Source: Whitmania pigra (Eukaryota; Annelida; Clitellata; Hirudinida; Haemopidae). From it: DNA of 64,000 nt. Position numbers and translations under genes: made by a program. This document shows positions 13,374 through 28,600 of this stretch, piece by piece. Within the stretch, counting starts at the first letter, position 1, and every line of letters begins with the position of its first letter. The DNA is taken from assembly GCA_021613335.1 (NCBI GenBank), contig JAJTWR010000329.1:891001-955000 (forward strand), read 5' to 3'. Below the pieces are notes generated by a model that did no database searches, was not told where the DNA came from, and saw nothing but the letters and a program-made list of their open reading frames with translations.

Positions 13374-14536
13374 TCAGAAGGTGCAAATATTCTTCCTCAA
13401 GGTTCCAGCTCTTCGGCAGAGAAGTTGTTTAAGTTTGTTGCGAAAGTTGACGTTGAGAAAAGAGTAGATGACCGGGTTGGAGATATTGTTGACGAAGTAG
13501 ACGTAAAAGACAACAGGAATATGTGGTATTACATCGAGCAAGATGAGAATGGCCGGGAGGAAGGAGAGAGCGAACACGATGGTGACAATGAAGAGCATGA
13601 ATGCTATCTTGAGGTTCTCACTCACATGAACTTCTAGAGCTGTTGGCCTGCTTTGGACTCCTGACTTCCTGACTGGAGCCTTTTCAGTGGCAGAGCTGGT
13701 GAGGTTGATGCTTTCTTGACCATCGCAAGGCATCGTCATGATACCCGCTTCTTCACTTTTGATGGTTTGGAAAGCTTCAGGTCCTGCAGAGACGCTGTGC
13801 TTGGGTAGGGCAACGACAAGAGTAGGCTGCGTCCCTAAACGTCTGTTTCTGATTCTCTTCACTCTCCTGGTGGTCACCGATCTGTATATTGTCACGTACA
13901 AAACCAGAACCACGAGCAGACAGAGACCAAAGATGAGTATGACTCCCCTCTTGTAGTAGAACTGCACGGGTTCGCTGATGATCAGGTAATTCTCCTGACA
14001 CGTGTTTTCCAGCAGAGTGTTATCGAACGTCACGTTGCTCGCGTTCCAGTGTGACTTGCAGATATAGAGGATCATGGAGGTCATATCTTCGAATTCCTGA
14101 AGAACATGTTTGATGCTTTCTTGTGTACAGTTGATTGATTCAAACTGAGGATATTCCTGGTAGACACCATTACCGCAGGCCATAACGATGCCGTGTATTG
14201 TCGACAAACAAGCCAGCAGAAAAACTAAAACTTTGGCTCTCGACTTTGTTACTGCCTGTTTCCAAGGATGGCAGAGGCAGAAATATCTGTCGACTGCTAT
14301 GGCGACCATGACCATGGCTGAATAGAGAATGGTGGAGGTGACGAGAAAGTAGTAGACTTTACAGAACAGGTCGCTGGTTATCCATTTGTGCCAATATTCG
14401 ATGTAGATCGTGCCGGGAATAACTAGGGTACACGTCGTCAGATCGACTATTGCCAGAGCCACGATAAAGAGGGAAGATACGAGCCGGTCAGACCGACAGG
14501 AGAAGACGTACAAAACCAGAGCGTTTCCAGCTATTC
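13374..14536 (-). CDS. Rhodopsin-family (class A) GPCR, terminal exon; upstream exon missing
   Basis: This last coding exon starts after a GATGCAG acceptor and encodes the end of TM1 onward. It begins at the GN motif of TM1 (IAGNALVLYVFS). Then come TM2 with LAIVDL, a Cys before TM3 (DLFCKVYYF), DRY at the end of TM3 (AIAVDRYFC), a Cys-containing ECL2 with N-x-S/T sites (NCT, NAS, NVT), a long ICL3 rich in Arg, TM6 with ALSFLPAI instead of the usual CWxP, and NPVIY in TM7 (ISNPVIYSFLNVNFR). These make it a plasma-membrane G-protein-coupled receptor. I cannot name the ligand; layout and ICL3 length suggest a peptide or amine receptor, possibly CCK-like. The N-terminus and most of TM1 must lie in exon(s) further up on the minus strand. 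The frame continues above 14513 to the acceptor, so the true exon is longer than the open frame starting at TTG. Confidence 0.9.
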
Positions 14537-16623
14537 CTGCATCGGATTATCATCATTCTCAATTTTCTCGACGTTGACGAATTAATTAAATTTTTGAAAA
14601 TGTCGAATTACGAGCACTCGGTTATTTATTTTATTATTTATTTTATTATTTATTTTTAATTTGAGCTTTTCTTAGAAAATAACGACTTAGGCGCCGGTTT
14701 TAATGACTTAATCGAGACTAATCCTTCCACCGTTGAAAATGATGTTTGTCATTGCAAGCCTGAAAAAACGGCAGAACAAATATTTGTAAATTACATCTTC
14801 CCGGACGGATGGAGGGAAATTGAGGGAAGTCATCGGAAGATGAAGATTCAGGAATGACTCACTTTCTGCAACACCATTTTCCGGAACAAAATAACAAGGG
14901 AATCACGACTTCATCTAAATAATCCACGATCTAATTAGTACCAACTGAAATCTCAAATCTGCTCGTTGTCTTCACCGAAGTAAGCTAAATTAATGACCAA
15001 CGTCTAATCGGATTCATTTACCATTAAAATCGGAAAATGTTAACTTAATTATTGTTTATTACTTAAAAGACAAATTAAAATCTAAATTAACCAACTATTG
15101 GAAACCGACGATATGCATTTAGAGCTTCAATAAAGTCAATATTTACAATCACTTCTTAATTATGTTTGATTAATTCTTGTAATTCCTACATAAAACTGGA
15201 AAATAAAATTTAAAATTTTATTAAAAAAAAACACTTTTATGTTGTAAGCTTTGCTGTTGATACACATCTAAAATGAAAATTCCGTAGGTAAAAATCCAAA
15301 GTAATAACATTTAAGAGGCTCTCATTTTTTAAATTAGTTCTCGCTCGCATGCATTTAATAATGACACAGGCTTGTAATGCTTGCATAATTTTGCATGAAC
15401 TAGCTCGTTTTAAGGATTTAAACTCGGAAAATAAAAGATACTCTACCAGGGAAATCTCCATAAAACTGAGCTTCGGGGTTATCGGAGGGCAGTTCCAGTT
15501 ATTTGTTCTGCCTACTGGAAATATTGCTTCGCTTTGTATCGACTTTTTCCAAATGATCAACGCAGAACCACTCTTAAGAAGTGATGAAAAACTTTTATGT
15601 AAAAACACGTTTTCCAACAATTACCCGCTGAATAGAGTCTGCGTCGGATGCATATTTAATAGGTTCATTAGTTGATGTACTCTTGATAACACAATCCGGT
15701 GCATTTAGATGTGATTTTTACTATTATTAATTTATTACGAAACATTTATAAACTTAATAACCCACCAAATTAAGGAACAATTAAAAACTCGTTCAATAAC
15801 AGCAGGTGAAAGGAAGTTGAGTACAGACAATATTTCACAATTTATTAGGTCTTCCTCACGACACGAGGACATCCGTCGACACGCAAGGAGAAACTATTCG
15901 CTTGTTGATGAAGCTGCTATAAATAACTTTATTGTTATTAGTATTTCTTCGTATCATCATCATCATCATTACAAGCGGTTGTTATTTTCATTTGCAAAGA
16001 TCATTTCAAAGACTTGAATATGGTCGACAAATGTAACGAACAATATCATTGTTTAGAATCGTTTAACTTCACCCTCACAACGACACAACTTACATTCATA
16101 TCTCATCCGATCCTTAGTTTTTGTGAGATCACACTGAAGCATTAATGCGCCAAATTCAGAATCCATGACAAGTGAGCGTAAATTGAGTGGTGAGAGCACT
16201 CCGAACTTCATTGAAAGCTGTGACGAACTAATGAAAACGGCGCAACATGACGTATTCATGGAGCTATTCCTTATTAAATATTATTTATTTAATATAAATT
16301 ATTAAAAATGTTTTTATTGTTATCAAGTTATTATTATTTATTCTAAAATATATACTAAATAATTCACTTTTTGTTGTTTTTTTTTCTGGAACTTGGTTCA
16401 AACAACTTAAATACTTTTACCGATTGGCAGAAATGAATGACTTGATCATTTAAACGTATTTTAAATGCTCAGTCACAGTTCACATTAACCATGCATTCGT
16501 AATTCAAATATTTAATTAAACCATTCTTTGATTCACCATCATCATCATCATCATCTTCGGATTTTTTTCCTCGGACGAAGATTCATAAGCGACAGGAGTA
16601 CGTGCCAAAACCAGCGAAGGACT
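14537..16623. other. Spacer or first intron of the GPCR gene
   Basis: AT-rich DNA with overlapping random ORFs on both strands near 15.24-15.68 kb. None has a recognisable domain. It most likely belongs to the intron ahead of the GPCR terminal exon. Confidence 0.4.
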
Positions 16624-16998
16624 CAATTTAAAGAATGATTAAAATAATTTAAAGAATGATTAAAATAATTTAAAGAATTGTTAAAATAATTATTAAAATT
16701 ATTTAAGGAATTATTAAAATAATTTAAGGAATTATTAAAATAATTTAAGGGATTATTAAAATAATTTAAGGAATTATTAAAATAATTTAAGGAATTATTA
16801 AAATAATTTAAGGAATTATTAAAATAATTTAAGGAATTATTAAAATAATTTAAGGAATTATTAAAATAATTTAAGGAATTATTAAAATAATTTAAGGAAT
16901 TATTAAAATAATTTAAGGAATTATTAAAATAATTTAAGGAATTATTAAAATAATTTAAGGAATTATTAAAATAATTTAAGGAATTATTAAAATAATTT
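16624..16998. repeat. 21-bp minisatellite, about 17 copies, palindromic unit
   Basis: The unit ggaattattaaaataatttaa repeats head to tail with few changes; the first copies are more divergent (aagaatgattaaaataattt). Inside each unit aattattttaataatt-type dyads can pair, so the array is built of small palindromes. The open frame through it on the minus strand (repeated YFNNSLN) is a by-product of the 21-nt period being divisible by three. Confidence 0.95.
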
Positions 16999-18757
16999 TT
17001 AAAATTAAATTTTACTTCACATAAAAGAGTCTGGATTATGGAGTTAAAATGGCCAATATGAAGGAAATTAGAGACAAACATCGCGCAAGAACTTCAGGCT
17101 CCAGTTGTTTTGAACTCCATTTTCCAACTTCAAGCTTCGAGAAATCCTCCATTAAAAAAAAAAAGAGCGCCAAACTAAGAAAGACACGTCACTGCAAGGG
17201 AATTATATTTTCAACAAAATATTTTCGTAAACAACTTTTTCAATTCCAAAAATAATGAAGATTGCAAAAATGCAAAGTCAGAATGTTGAGAAGAACAAAA
17301 ACAATAATAATAATAATTAAAATAAACAAAATAAACAAAATAAAAATAATAATAATGACAAACTTAACAGTTGAAGCTCACGGTTTATTAAATATTTAAG
17401 CGACACAAGAGAAAATCATTTCCGATAAAAATAACCAAATCATCATTCTAAATCACAGCGGACTCGAACCAAATAAACAAAAACTAAACAACAATAAAAA
17501 AATATCTCCTATGTATTCATGCTGAGATTTTTAATAAAAAAAGGTTGAAAGTGCATCTTCGTTGTTTCGTGTCAATGGACTTCGCGACAGGAACTCTGTG
17601 AATTCACGTGGAAGATTCCTTAGGAAAACACGTCTCCTACGATAACATAGCATGCCGCAAACAAAGCACCATCATTTACAAAGTTTTGTTGAAGAGAAAT
17701 GCGAATGCATGGAGCGCTTAAAACTATTAATTATAATTATTAACTGGCCATCGAAAATGGCGGTAATGCTTTCGAGAAGTGGATGATGAGTCAACATTTA
17801 AAAAATGTTTTTCTCATTTCTTTGAATTTTCATTCAGTCTTCGGGCATACTTTGACGGACGCACCTCGAATTCAATGAATTCTCACTTAAACGCTCCCAA
17901 GTTCATATATTTTAAATCCGCATTTTACGCATGATTATCTTTCAACGAACCAATCGTTGGTCAGCTGAGGATCTTATACGCTTCCACAACCTTGAAGATT
18001 GAATCTGGCTTCCTGTCCTGTGTTTTCTGAGATGCTTGAAATACTTGCTATTATTCACTCTCCACGTCACCAGCTTTGGAAGATTAAGTAAGACGTCCAT
18101 TAAACGCCATCGAAATTTACGTTTGTCTTTTGTTTTCATTACCACCATAGAAAGTACCATTTCATTTTGGGTAAAAGAAATTATTTATTTATATTTTATT
18201 GTTTATAAATAGAAGTAGATTTCAAATAAGTAATAATAGTTAATAAATAGTTCACCAAAATAGATCCTGCAAAGAACCTAAAAAGGAGATAATTTTCGCT
18301 TCAAACTGCAGGAAACCGTGAACCGTGAAACGTTCTAATATGTTTTCGAGTGGTTTAACAAAATTGAAAAGTTAGTTATTTGTTAAGGTCAGTTGAGCCA
18401 GTATCCAATATTTCATTAGCTTTTTAAAAGTACTTTTTTATAAAACAGTATTTCAAGAGTACAAGTTGGAGAAATTAAAACTTGTAATTTTTCCAATTTC
18501 ATTTTTTGTGCAAACAACAATTCATACTCAAGGTCGTATCACATTTTTGATGCTTCATTCTGTAAATTTAAAACGAAAATAGATGAACCATTGGGATGCC
18601 GTATTTTAATTTAAATTTAAAAACAAAATGCTAAAATTGATAAAAAAATATTTCAAGCCAAAATTAATTCAGAAGAAAAGCTGATTTCATGTTAATCCTT
18701 GTCGAACTTAACTTAGCAGCCTTACATTATTAACAACATAGAATTATTATTTTGAAT
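16999..18757. other. Spacer, nothing recognised
   Basis: AT-rich, with short AATAAT runs near 17.3 kb. The small ORF on the minus strand at 17942-18160 is basic (RWRLMDVLLNLPKL) but matches no family I know. Confidence 0.4.
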
Positions 18758-20624
<1,867 letters not shown>

Positions 20625-20838
20625 ACGGCGGATCTTTGGCGGGGGGCATGAACCGGAACAGGTGGCCAGATTTAGGGAGGGTCACAGCTACTAAAATTTT
20701 CGTCGAAAGTGGTAAATTATTGAATTAATTAAAAAAAACTAAAATACATATTTTAAATTTTAAATTAATTTTTTTATTAATTTTTATTTTATAATCGATC
20801 TTCTTAATTTTGCCCATGCCCTCTAAATCCGCCCTTGA
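20625..20838 (+). repeat. Dispersed repeat family A, copy 2 (best bounded)
   Basis: It begins ggcggatctttggcgggggg and ends ctctaaatccgccc, so the ends carry an inverted ggcggat box. Between them are accggaacaggtgg, gatttagggagggtcacagc, the actaaaattttcgtcgaaag block and a long AT tail. No ORF. Best read as a short non-autonomous transposon. Confidence 0.75.
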
Positions 20839-23048
20839 TTCACTAGATAAAATTAAATTGGAACAAGAAATTCATAGAAACATCCTTACTTATGCTTGAG
20901 CACGAGAAATGTGGCTGCGTAGAAACCTATCGTCATTTGAAATCCTCAGACGTGACATTCAACCAACCAATCAAACCCAATTTCACTGATTCTGAAAGTT
21001 AATACAAAATTCTGCAGCATTAAAAACAAAATTTTTTTAAATCATTAAAAATCAAAGTCAACGTTAATTAAATAAGCCTCAAAAGAAAATGAAGCATTTC
21101 AATTAAGGCAAACCACTCGGCTTTTCAAGTTTTTCAGTCATGTTTTCACGAAATTCTCCATGCCCTGATGAGGAGAGTAAAACTCCATTTTGATTCGACT
21201 TGAAGCCAGTGAGAAGAATTGACGCATTTCAGCAACACAAAGTTGTGTTATTGTTTGTCCGTTTGGCAGATTAATAAATTAAAATTAATTAATTGTTGGT
21301 TAGTAATTAATTATTAAATTGTTGTTAAATGAATTTTATTATTATTAATCATCCAAAAGACATTTGAAAAAAAAACAAAAGCATTGAATTTATTCAATTC
21401 CACCGGCTCCATAATTTCCTCCATCAACAGCTGGCAATCATTATCGTCATCATCATCATCATAATGGCAATCAATTCCAAACGTTTCAAGGACTTCCGCA
21501 TCAAAGTACTAACCAGATGGACACGGTTAAGAAGTTTCCACTTTCGCCTGGAATTATTTTAATAATTAATAATTAATAATTATTTCCATTAACAAGAGTT
21601 CTATCATTTCTAATGATAGACACGATGATAACGCCTATGATGATGAAACTGACGATGACGATGGCAGATATGACGGTGCTGAGGATTTTGCTGATGGCAA
21701 AAAGGCTCATTTCTTTGACGGAAAGCGAATGCAAGGATCGATGGCGTTCATTGGGATTCCCAGTGTTGCTGGTCACTCCAGGATGAGATATTTTAAGGTT
21801 TCTGTCGCTATCGATATTTGGGTCGCGTGACTAGGAGTCAATTTATTGGCTGATAAAATCGCAGGATATGGACCAATAGAAAGTCTATAAATATTGCTTT
21901 GTCCTCTTTTTGTCATACTAATAGCTATAATGAAACAGCTATTACGTTGACGAGAATGATCGTGATGATGATGATGATGATGATGATGATGACGGCTATG
22001 ACGATGACGACGACGACGACGACGACGATGATGATGATGAGGATGATGGTGACGATGGCGACGCTGTTGCATCAATGCCATTGTAAGTAATTCTGCTCTC
22101 GAAATATCAGGAAGAGACGGAGGGAATCGATAAATATTCGAACCTGTTTATTTATAAGCATGCTAAGCTGTTTGTTGACTATTTGACTATCCAAACGAAC
22201 CGGCGATATATTAATATTTAGCAGAAGTTATTAATTAAGCATAGACCGTGTGAATTATCAGAAAACAAATTGCCAAGGTGTAGTTTTTAAATCGAGTCTT
22301 GTTACGTCAATTCAAGTCTGTGGGAATAGTATATTGTTTATGTTATACTGTTTAAATCCAGGACCTTTGAGTCGTTAATTTGAAAATGAAAAACGAGGAA
22401 CTGATCAATCCTTGGTGCCATGTGTGAATGCTTCACGCAAATAATACCTGCTTTCTTCACTGATGCGTTGAAAATTAATTTTCTTGGCTCGCATGATAAA
22501 ACTCCGAGGAAGATTTGTTCCCGTCACGTGATGAATGGTGGGCGGAGTTTGTTTGAAGTCCAAATGATCTCAGATGTCTTCCGATTCTATCAATAGGTTA
22601 GGAAGAATTCTTTTAATCGCCAAAAGGTGTCGGCGTTTAATTGGCACTTATTAAAAAAACTCTTCACTTTGAAATTCGATTAGAAGTGATTTCAAGTGAT
22701 TTTTTAAAATCTTTCAGAAATTTAATATATATATTTTAAACCCAGTGTAAGTGTCTTCAGAGTATCACTAGCAAATTAATTTTGTGTTTAATCTGCTGCA
22801 TTTTGATTCCAGTCTGGGTAAGATAATCGTGACGCGTCCATACAGTTTCATTTGCGGCATTGAATAATGACTTTTAGGAACATTTAATTTCATTAACGAT
22901 TTCTGGAGGCTCAGCTCGTTCGACAGATTTAAGGCTTATGATGAAACATCTTGGACAATTTTTCATAAAGGAATGTCATTTACTTGCTATCGGCACAAGT
23001 TAAACATATCTGCTTATAGATTTAACCTGCTGCTTGTTGTTGGCATGC
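20839..23048. other. Spacer with GAT-rich simple repeats (21.95-22.05 kb)
   Basis: Clusters of gatgat/gacgac triplets at 21440-21470 and 21950-22050 give misleading His-, Arg- and Met-rich frames on both strands. A minus-strand frame at about 21575-21834 ends in one hydrophobic stretch (ILSTVISAIVIV) and could be an upstream GPCR exon; see findings. Nothing else recognised. Confidence 0.4.
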
Positions 23049-23275
23049 AAACAATCATATGTATTCAGTATTTGAAGTTTAAGCAATCGTATGTATTCAG
23101 TATTTGAAGTTTAAGCAATCATATGTATTCAGTATTTGAAGTTTAAGCAATCGTATGTATTCAGTATTTGAAGTTTAAGCAATCGTATGTATTCAGTATT
23201 TGAAGTTTAAGCAATCATATGTATTCAGTATTTGAAGTTTAAGCAATCATATGTATTCAGTATTTGAAGTTTAAG
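23049..23275. repeat. 32-bp tandem repeat, 7 copies
   Basis: The unit tatgtattcagtatttgaag plus tttaagcaatcg repeats seven times. Copies differ almost only at one site (cgta versus cata), which suggests recent expansion. Units are contiguous with no spacers, so it is a minisatellite. Confidence 0.97.
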
Positions 23276-25660
23276 ATAGCATCAGATTATCAGGTGACGT
23301 CTTAGGCGTTGACAGCCTCGTCACCACCACGTCATAACTCCTTCAGTAGTTAATACCTTAATAAGTTCATGTTAAGCCTTCAGACGTTGCCATAAAAATA
23401 GAAATCCCTCTATGCGATGGCAAAATGGAAAGTAAGAAAGTTTTGGGATTTATAAATATTTTGCACCAACGATGATGGAACGAGACAGTCAAGAAAATTC
23501 CACGATGGATTACCGAGTGCTTTCAGAATTTCATTGCTCCTCAAAATTCTTGGGCTCTCATAGCAATCCTAAAACGTTTGGTAATTTGTAATCCCCATTC
23601 GTTATGTCTACTTTTTTGTTGCCAGCACAAATCACGGGCAAACAGCTAAATAAATAAGTTGCAGACAAAGCCATTTTCGGAATTAAACGACCATTAAGGA
23701 TCAGCTTAAGCATATTTGCGAGAAAAGATTTTGAGCCTCTAAATGTAGGCATTAAGGTGCCTTAAAATGTATGCCGCCCATCTTCACCTAGACACCTGGA
23801 CGCCCAGCACCGAAGGTTGATTTTTCACGCCATCCGACAGTATTTATGACAGAAAGAAAATTAGGTCAAAAAACCTTTTTTCACGCGAGTATTAACGTAA
23901 CTCTCATTGACTGGGTTGGGGCCGATGACAGAAATTTTGAGTCCCTAGGCATAGCGTCCAAGAGCCCCTAAGTTATGTTAATTTGGCAATGGAAAGGTTA
24001 ATAAAGCGGGCCCCAACAAATTGCCAACCGGCACTAGACTGGGTGGATTTTTAATTTAGAAAGCAATTAAAACCATTAATTCTTGAAATTGTTCTAGATT
24101 TTATAGTCTTTGTGGTTTAGTTAAAATAATTCTTTAACGTGAAAGATTTGAACGGCTGACATCAAAATTGTGAAATCTATAAAATGGCTTTCATGAATAT
24201 TCCATACCAGTTTATTGAACTCCGCAACATTCAGGTCGCATTATTTTCTTTATCGGATCCGTTTTCATTCACAGGTTTATTTTAAATATCCAAATGCGAT
24301 TTTTTTATGAATTTATTTTAATTATAAAATAATTCTGAAAAGAATTCTTTTGCATGCTAATTTAAAATAATAATCGTGCATAGACAATGAATTCGCCTCT
24401 CGGTAGGTCTGATTGACAATTTAAATTCACGCCTTCACCAGTGGGATCAATTAGCACGAATGAAAATTACTTTTACAAAAAACGCATTACTTTCAATTAG
24501 AAATTTTGATACTTTACGCAGCACCCTGTCCAAGTGACATTCTGCATCAAACAAAAACGAAATGAAAAAGAATTTAATCTTCAAATAAAAAGTACCGTTG
24601 ATTTATTCGTTTTCTGAAAGTGTTTAGAAGAACAGACTCTCTCAAGTTTTCCATTTGATTGTCCATCACCCACATCAGTCGAAGCCGTGTGCACAAAGTA
24701 TTTACGACGAACAGCACTCTAAGCTCAAATAATACAACAAAAGAGCTCTTATAGTTTATAGTATAAATTGTACCGACGAAAGATATTTTCTTTCCGATAG
24801 AAACTGTTTTATTAAAAACGAAATGCTTTGTTAGTAGGAATATGTCCCTCGTCGACCTACTCGATTCCGCTCTCTGAACCGTCTGACAATCAATCGTCCC
24901 CGACCATTCATTATGTTTTGATCGATTCAATCTCACATCCCATCCAATAGAAATAAAATGCTCGATTCTATTGCGAGTATCGAGAGACGATCATTTTGTC
25001 AACATAAAGATTTAAAAACAGCGCAATCGATAGCAAATAATATTTAAGCATTTCTTATTAGAAACGACAAAATACTTAATCTTAATACAAAATCTTGAGT
25101 GATCCCGGAGAAAATCATCTTAAGAGCACGTACGTGGCATCCTCTCCAGGAGCGTTGTTGTGTAAAGTTTCCTAACATGATACCGCCCGTCCATGTCACG
25201 TCAGCGGCGCAATTCAACTGCGCATGTCAGCAGCCTTTTATTAATTTTGATTTAGACCTTACGTAGGTTTATCCAATGCAAGAAACAATTAAATAAAGCT
25301 TAATGCGAAACATTACCTAGCAAAATAACACCAGTGACATGCGCCTCCGCCACTTAACATCATCCGCGATACCATCAGTTATTCGCCTTTCCGATGCATC
25401 TATCCAGCTCTCAAGCATTACGTTCGTGTTCACAGGAACATACTCAAGACAACCTCAGAAGGAATAACTCCTGAAAGAAAACATACAAACATAATGCTCA
25501 TGTTCTTAAGCGCCAAAATAAAATTTAATAAAACACGGAAGAGATTTACAAAACACTCAAATTAAACTGGTTCGCAAGGGAGCCCTTAGGATGCTAACTG
25601 ACAAAGTCTACAGATGATATATAAATAAGCAGTCATCCACGGAGACGTCAACATCCCCCA
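23276..25660. other. Spacer downstream of KDM3
   Basis: No exon supported. At 23935-24040 there is a dispersed repeat segment (gatgacagaaattttgagtc, then ccctaggca, then gttaatttggcaa) resembling 10950-11100. A 120-codon minus-strand ORF at 24574-24936 has no recognisable domain and is probably chance. The part just below 25661 is the KDM3 3' UTR. Confidence 0.4.
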
Positions 25661-28600
25661 TTAGCTCTGGAGGATGGCCACGGCATCTTTGACGGCGTGG
25701 AAGATAACGTTTTTGATTTGTAATTTGTCCTCGTGGTTAGAATGGGTGCTGGACAAGTGGCGGAACTCTTGAGTCAGTTGGAAGCAGTAGTCGACATTCT
25801 CTGGGGAGACAAAGTCCTCTGCAGCCTTTATGCAACTGTGAAGGTTTCTGACCTATCAAAAGGCATAGCAAAGACATACTTAAACATACGTACATACTTG
25901 TGGTCTTAACGTTTACTCATTGAAATGTTATCAGTGAATGAATTCATTTCAACATTCAGATTACCTGATGAGGAGCTCCAGCTGGTATAAAAATGGCATC
26001 ACCAACACACTGAACTATGGTGTAGCCCTCGACACCGTAATCTCTTAACAGCCGTTCTCTCAGTATTTCATCCAAATACCAATTTTGGTCATGTATGGGG
26101 TCAGAATTTGGTTCGATTGGTTCTCCCATCTCTTGAGCCACCTTGAAATTTGTTTAATTATGAGTTAATTAACTTTAACAACTTTAACTTTATTACGTAA
26201 TAATGATGATGATCATGATAACAATTTGATACCAATATTAATATTCTTTGGAATAATTAGAGTTTAATAATATTCTTACCTTTGACAATAGGTGTCTGAT
26301 CTTGTCTGAATCGTGCGGGTCATAGATGTGCCACAATGCGCCCGGCTTCTGAAGTCCAGATTCAACTCTGCGCATCGTTTCAGGGCAACTCCCTGCCCTC
26401 TTCATTGCGTTAATGGCAGCTTAATGAAATGTAAAGTGTAGTGACTTCCACGCAAATGAATTATGACTACACATCACCAACCTTGTTCGTGATCTTCGGT
26501 GTCATCGTAGGGCACTCCGACGTAGACCATAAGGTTGACGGCATCGGAGATATCAAGGTGGAGATTAGTCGAACCGACTTTCGGGTCTAACGCAGAGCCG
26601 TAGGCATTGTACATTTTCGGACCTAGGTCGGGCCTGACAAAAAAATCAGGAAGTCTTGAGACAATGTTGAAGACGCCATTTCTATGCGAGTACTCCGGAA
26701 GGGGGAGCGCTTCGAGCAAGTTAGAGAATCTGGAAGGAAGCATGTCGCTGAAATCTGCTGTAGGAGGCCAGTCCTTCAGTTTCAAGATCATCTCTTTCCC
26801 GTTGGAGTCCTTCATTCGCTTCTGCACATGTTCAAAACCTTCCCAGAACTTGGACATCAAGCATCCCTCGAGGACGATCTTGTTTCCGCAGTCGACCAAA
26901 TCATTCGGCAAGCTCCCGAACTCCTCCTGGAAAGAGCTGGGAGTCCACAGTTCGAAGTTCAGCTGTTTCTCGCAGTTACTGACCATGACCGGCTGGGAAT
27001 TGCGCCACTGTTGATGGAAGAGATTTATGTTGCCGGAATTCCTCGGGTCCAGAAGTTGCAATAACCTTCCTCCGTCGAGCCACTTATGAGGAACTCCTGG
27101 AAACAACTTGCTGGTCACCTCTATGTCATATCTGACGACGATGTGCTCCAACTTGTTGGCACTCATCTGCCTTGGGATGACAAGAGAGCTAGCCTCTTGC
27201 TTGACAAATTGCTGTGACTCATAAAACTCATTCAGTTTTCTCTTGATTTCCGAAATATTGGGCAAGTTGACGACGGTGTTGTCAAAAGTGGACAGCGGAG
27301 GACACTTTGGGGGACCAAACTTTGTGAGGAGAAAGTCTCTGTTGGCATTGTAGGACATGAGGTTGTCGTGAGATTTGTTCAGCGGTTGTCTCTGAGTGGA
27401 AACGCCGAGCGAGGCCTTGATGGAGAGTCTGTCCCTCGATTCCTCGGTGGCGTCGCGATCGAACATTCCTCCGAGAGCATTGCTGCATATGCAATTTACT
27501 TGGATGTTGTACTGTTTCCTGATCACATGAAGCCTCTTGCATAAGTCCCAAAGAGCTGAATGAATGTTAACCATGTTAAGACATCAGTAATAACCGGTTC
27601 GTATTAAAAATAACGTCATTATTTAAAAATCATAATCATAAGAACTACAATAAAGTTTGATAATAATAATTATGAGTGTGTCAAACCGTCGCTAGGAATA
27701 ATCTGAGTGATGACAAGATCTTCTTGCACGTGATTCTGTCGAGTGGCCACGCATTTATCCCACTTGCAACATCCGACCTGATAGCAGTCGATGCATATGA
27801 CGTAGCCGCACTTGCTGCACACCCAGTGTATGTTGAAGAGAGTGGTGCAGCAGACGTCGCAAATCTCCCTCACTCTGTACACGGGTCGCTTCCATGCCAC
27901 CTTGTCTGAAAAATAAATATTTCTTCGTTAAAATGGTTTAATTATATCTCTTCACCACGTGATTCAAATGCAAGCCAGTTTTAATACAATCAATGCAATG
28001 TTTCAAGGTGAGGTAAGACAGTTTCTATTTGCACTACTCTGTGAAGGCAGAATTCAAATCCACGAACGATACCTTTCAAGTTGGCCCAAGTCACGGCCTC
28101 CTTTTCCTGCTCGACTAGTTTGCAGAAACGATTCCCGACGTGCTCGACGATGTACTTGGCAATGTCGACGGTCATCTCGGAGGAGGGCAGAGGCAACGGC
28201 ATCCAAAGCAGCACGTCGTCGGCGCTGCAGTCGGCCGGCTCGCAGAAGCCGCAATCCCGGACGGCCCCGGATTTCACCTGAGACAGCCTGAAGCAGTTCG
28301 AAGAAAGTCGAAAACCTCGTTGCATTTGAAAGTTAGAAATTAGACGAGCTCACCTCCTAAAAGCCAAGAACCTGCAAGCTGCGTCGCTCTTCTTGGTCGA
28401 TTTGCACTCCAAGCACCTGAGCAGGTTGCTTGGAAGTTCGTGGCACGGTCCATCCTGAATGAACATTCTTCCCAAGTTCATCGAAGTGCCCATGTTCAAC
28501 TTCTTCTCAGAAAGCAGTTTTGATGGATTTGCTGAAGTTTTTAATGAGTTGATAAAATTTCAAACATCTGCTGCCTACTGTTTGTGATTCATCAATGCAT

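Noticed and set aside
13252..13956. Plus-strand ORFs and the minus-strand 74-codon ORF at 13777-14001
   Set aside because: They are shadows of the GPCR exon.
15237..15675. Two overlapping ORFs of 127 and 108 codons on opposite strands
   Set aside because: Neither has family resemblance, and overlapping open frames in AT-rich spacer with few stops can arise by chance.
16623..17081. 152-codon frame with repeated YFNNSLN
   Set aside because: It exists because the 21-bp minisatellite period is divisible by three and lacks stops in that phase.
21773..22090. His/Arg-rich and Met/Thr-rich frames on both strands
   Set aside because: They are by-products of GAT/GAC triplet repeats.
23049..23275. 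CRISPR-like array
   Set aside because: The 32-bp units are contiguous with no unique spacers, and the genome is eukaryotic.
24574..24936. 120-codon minus-strand ORF
   Set aside because: No recognisable domain, no splice partners and composition like surrounding spacer; probably chance.
26607..28343. Several plus-strand ORFs of 66-135 codons
   Set aside because: They are antisense to KDM3 exons whose frame, splice sites and motifs are clear on the minus strand.
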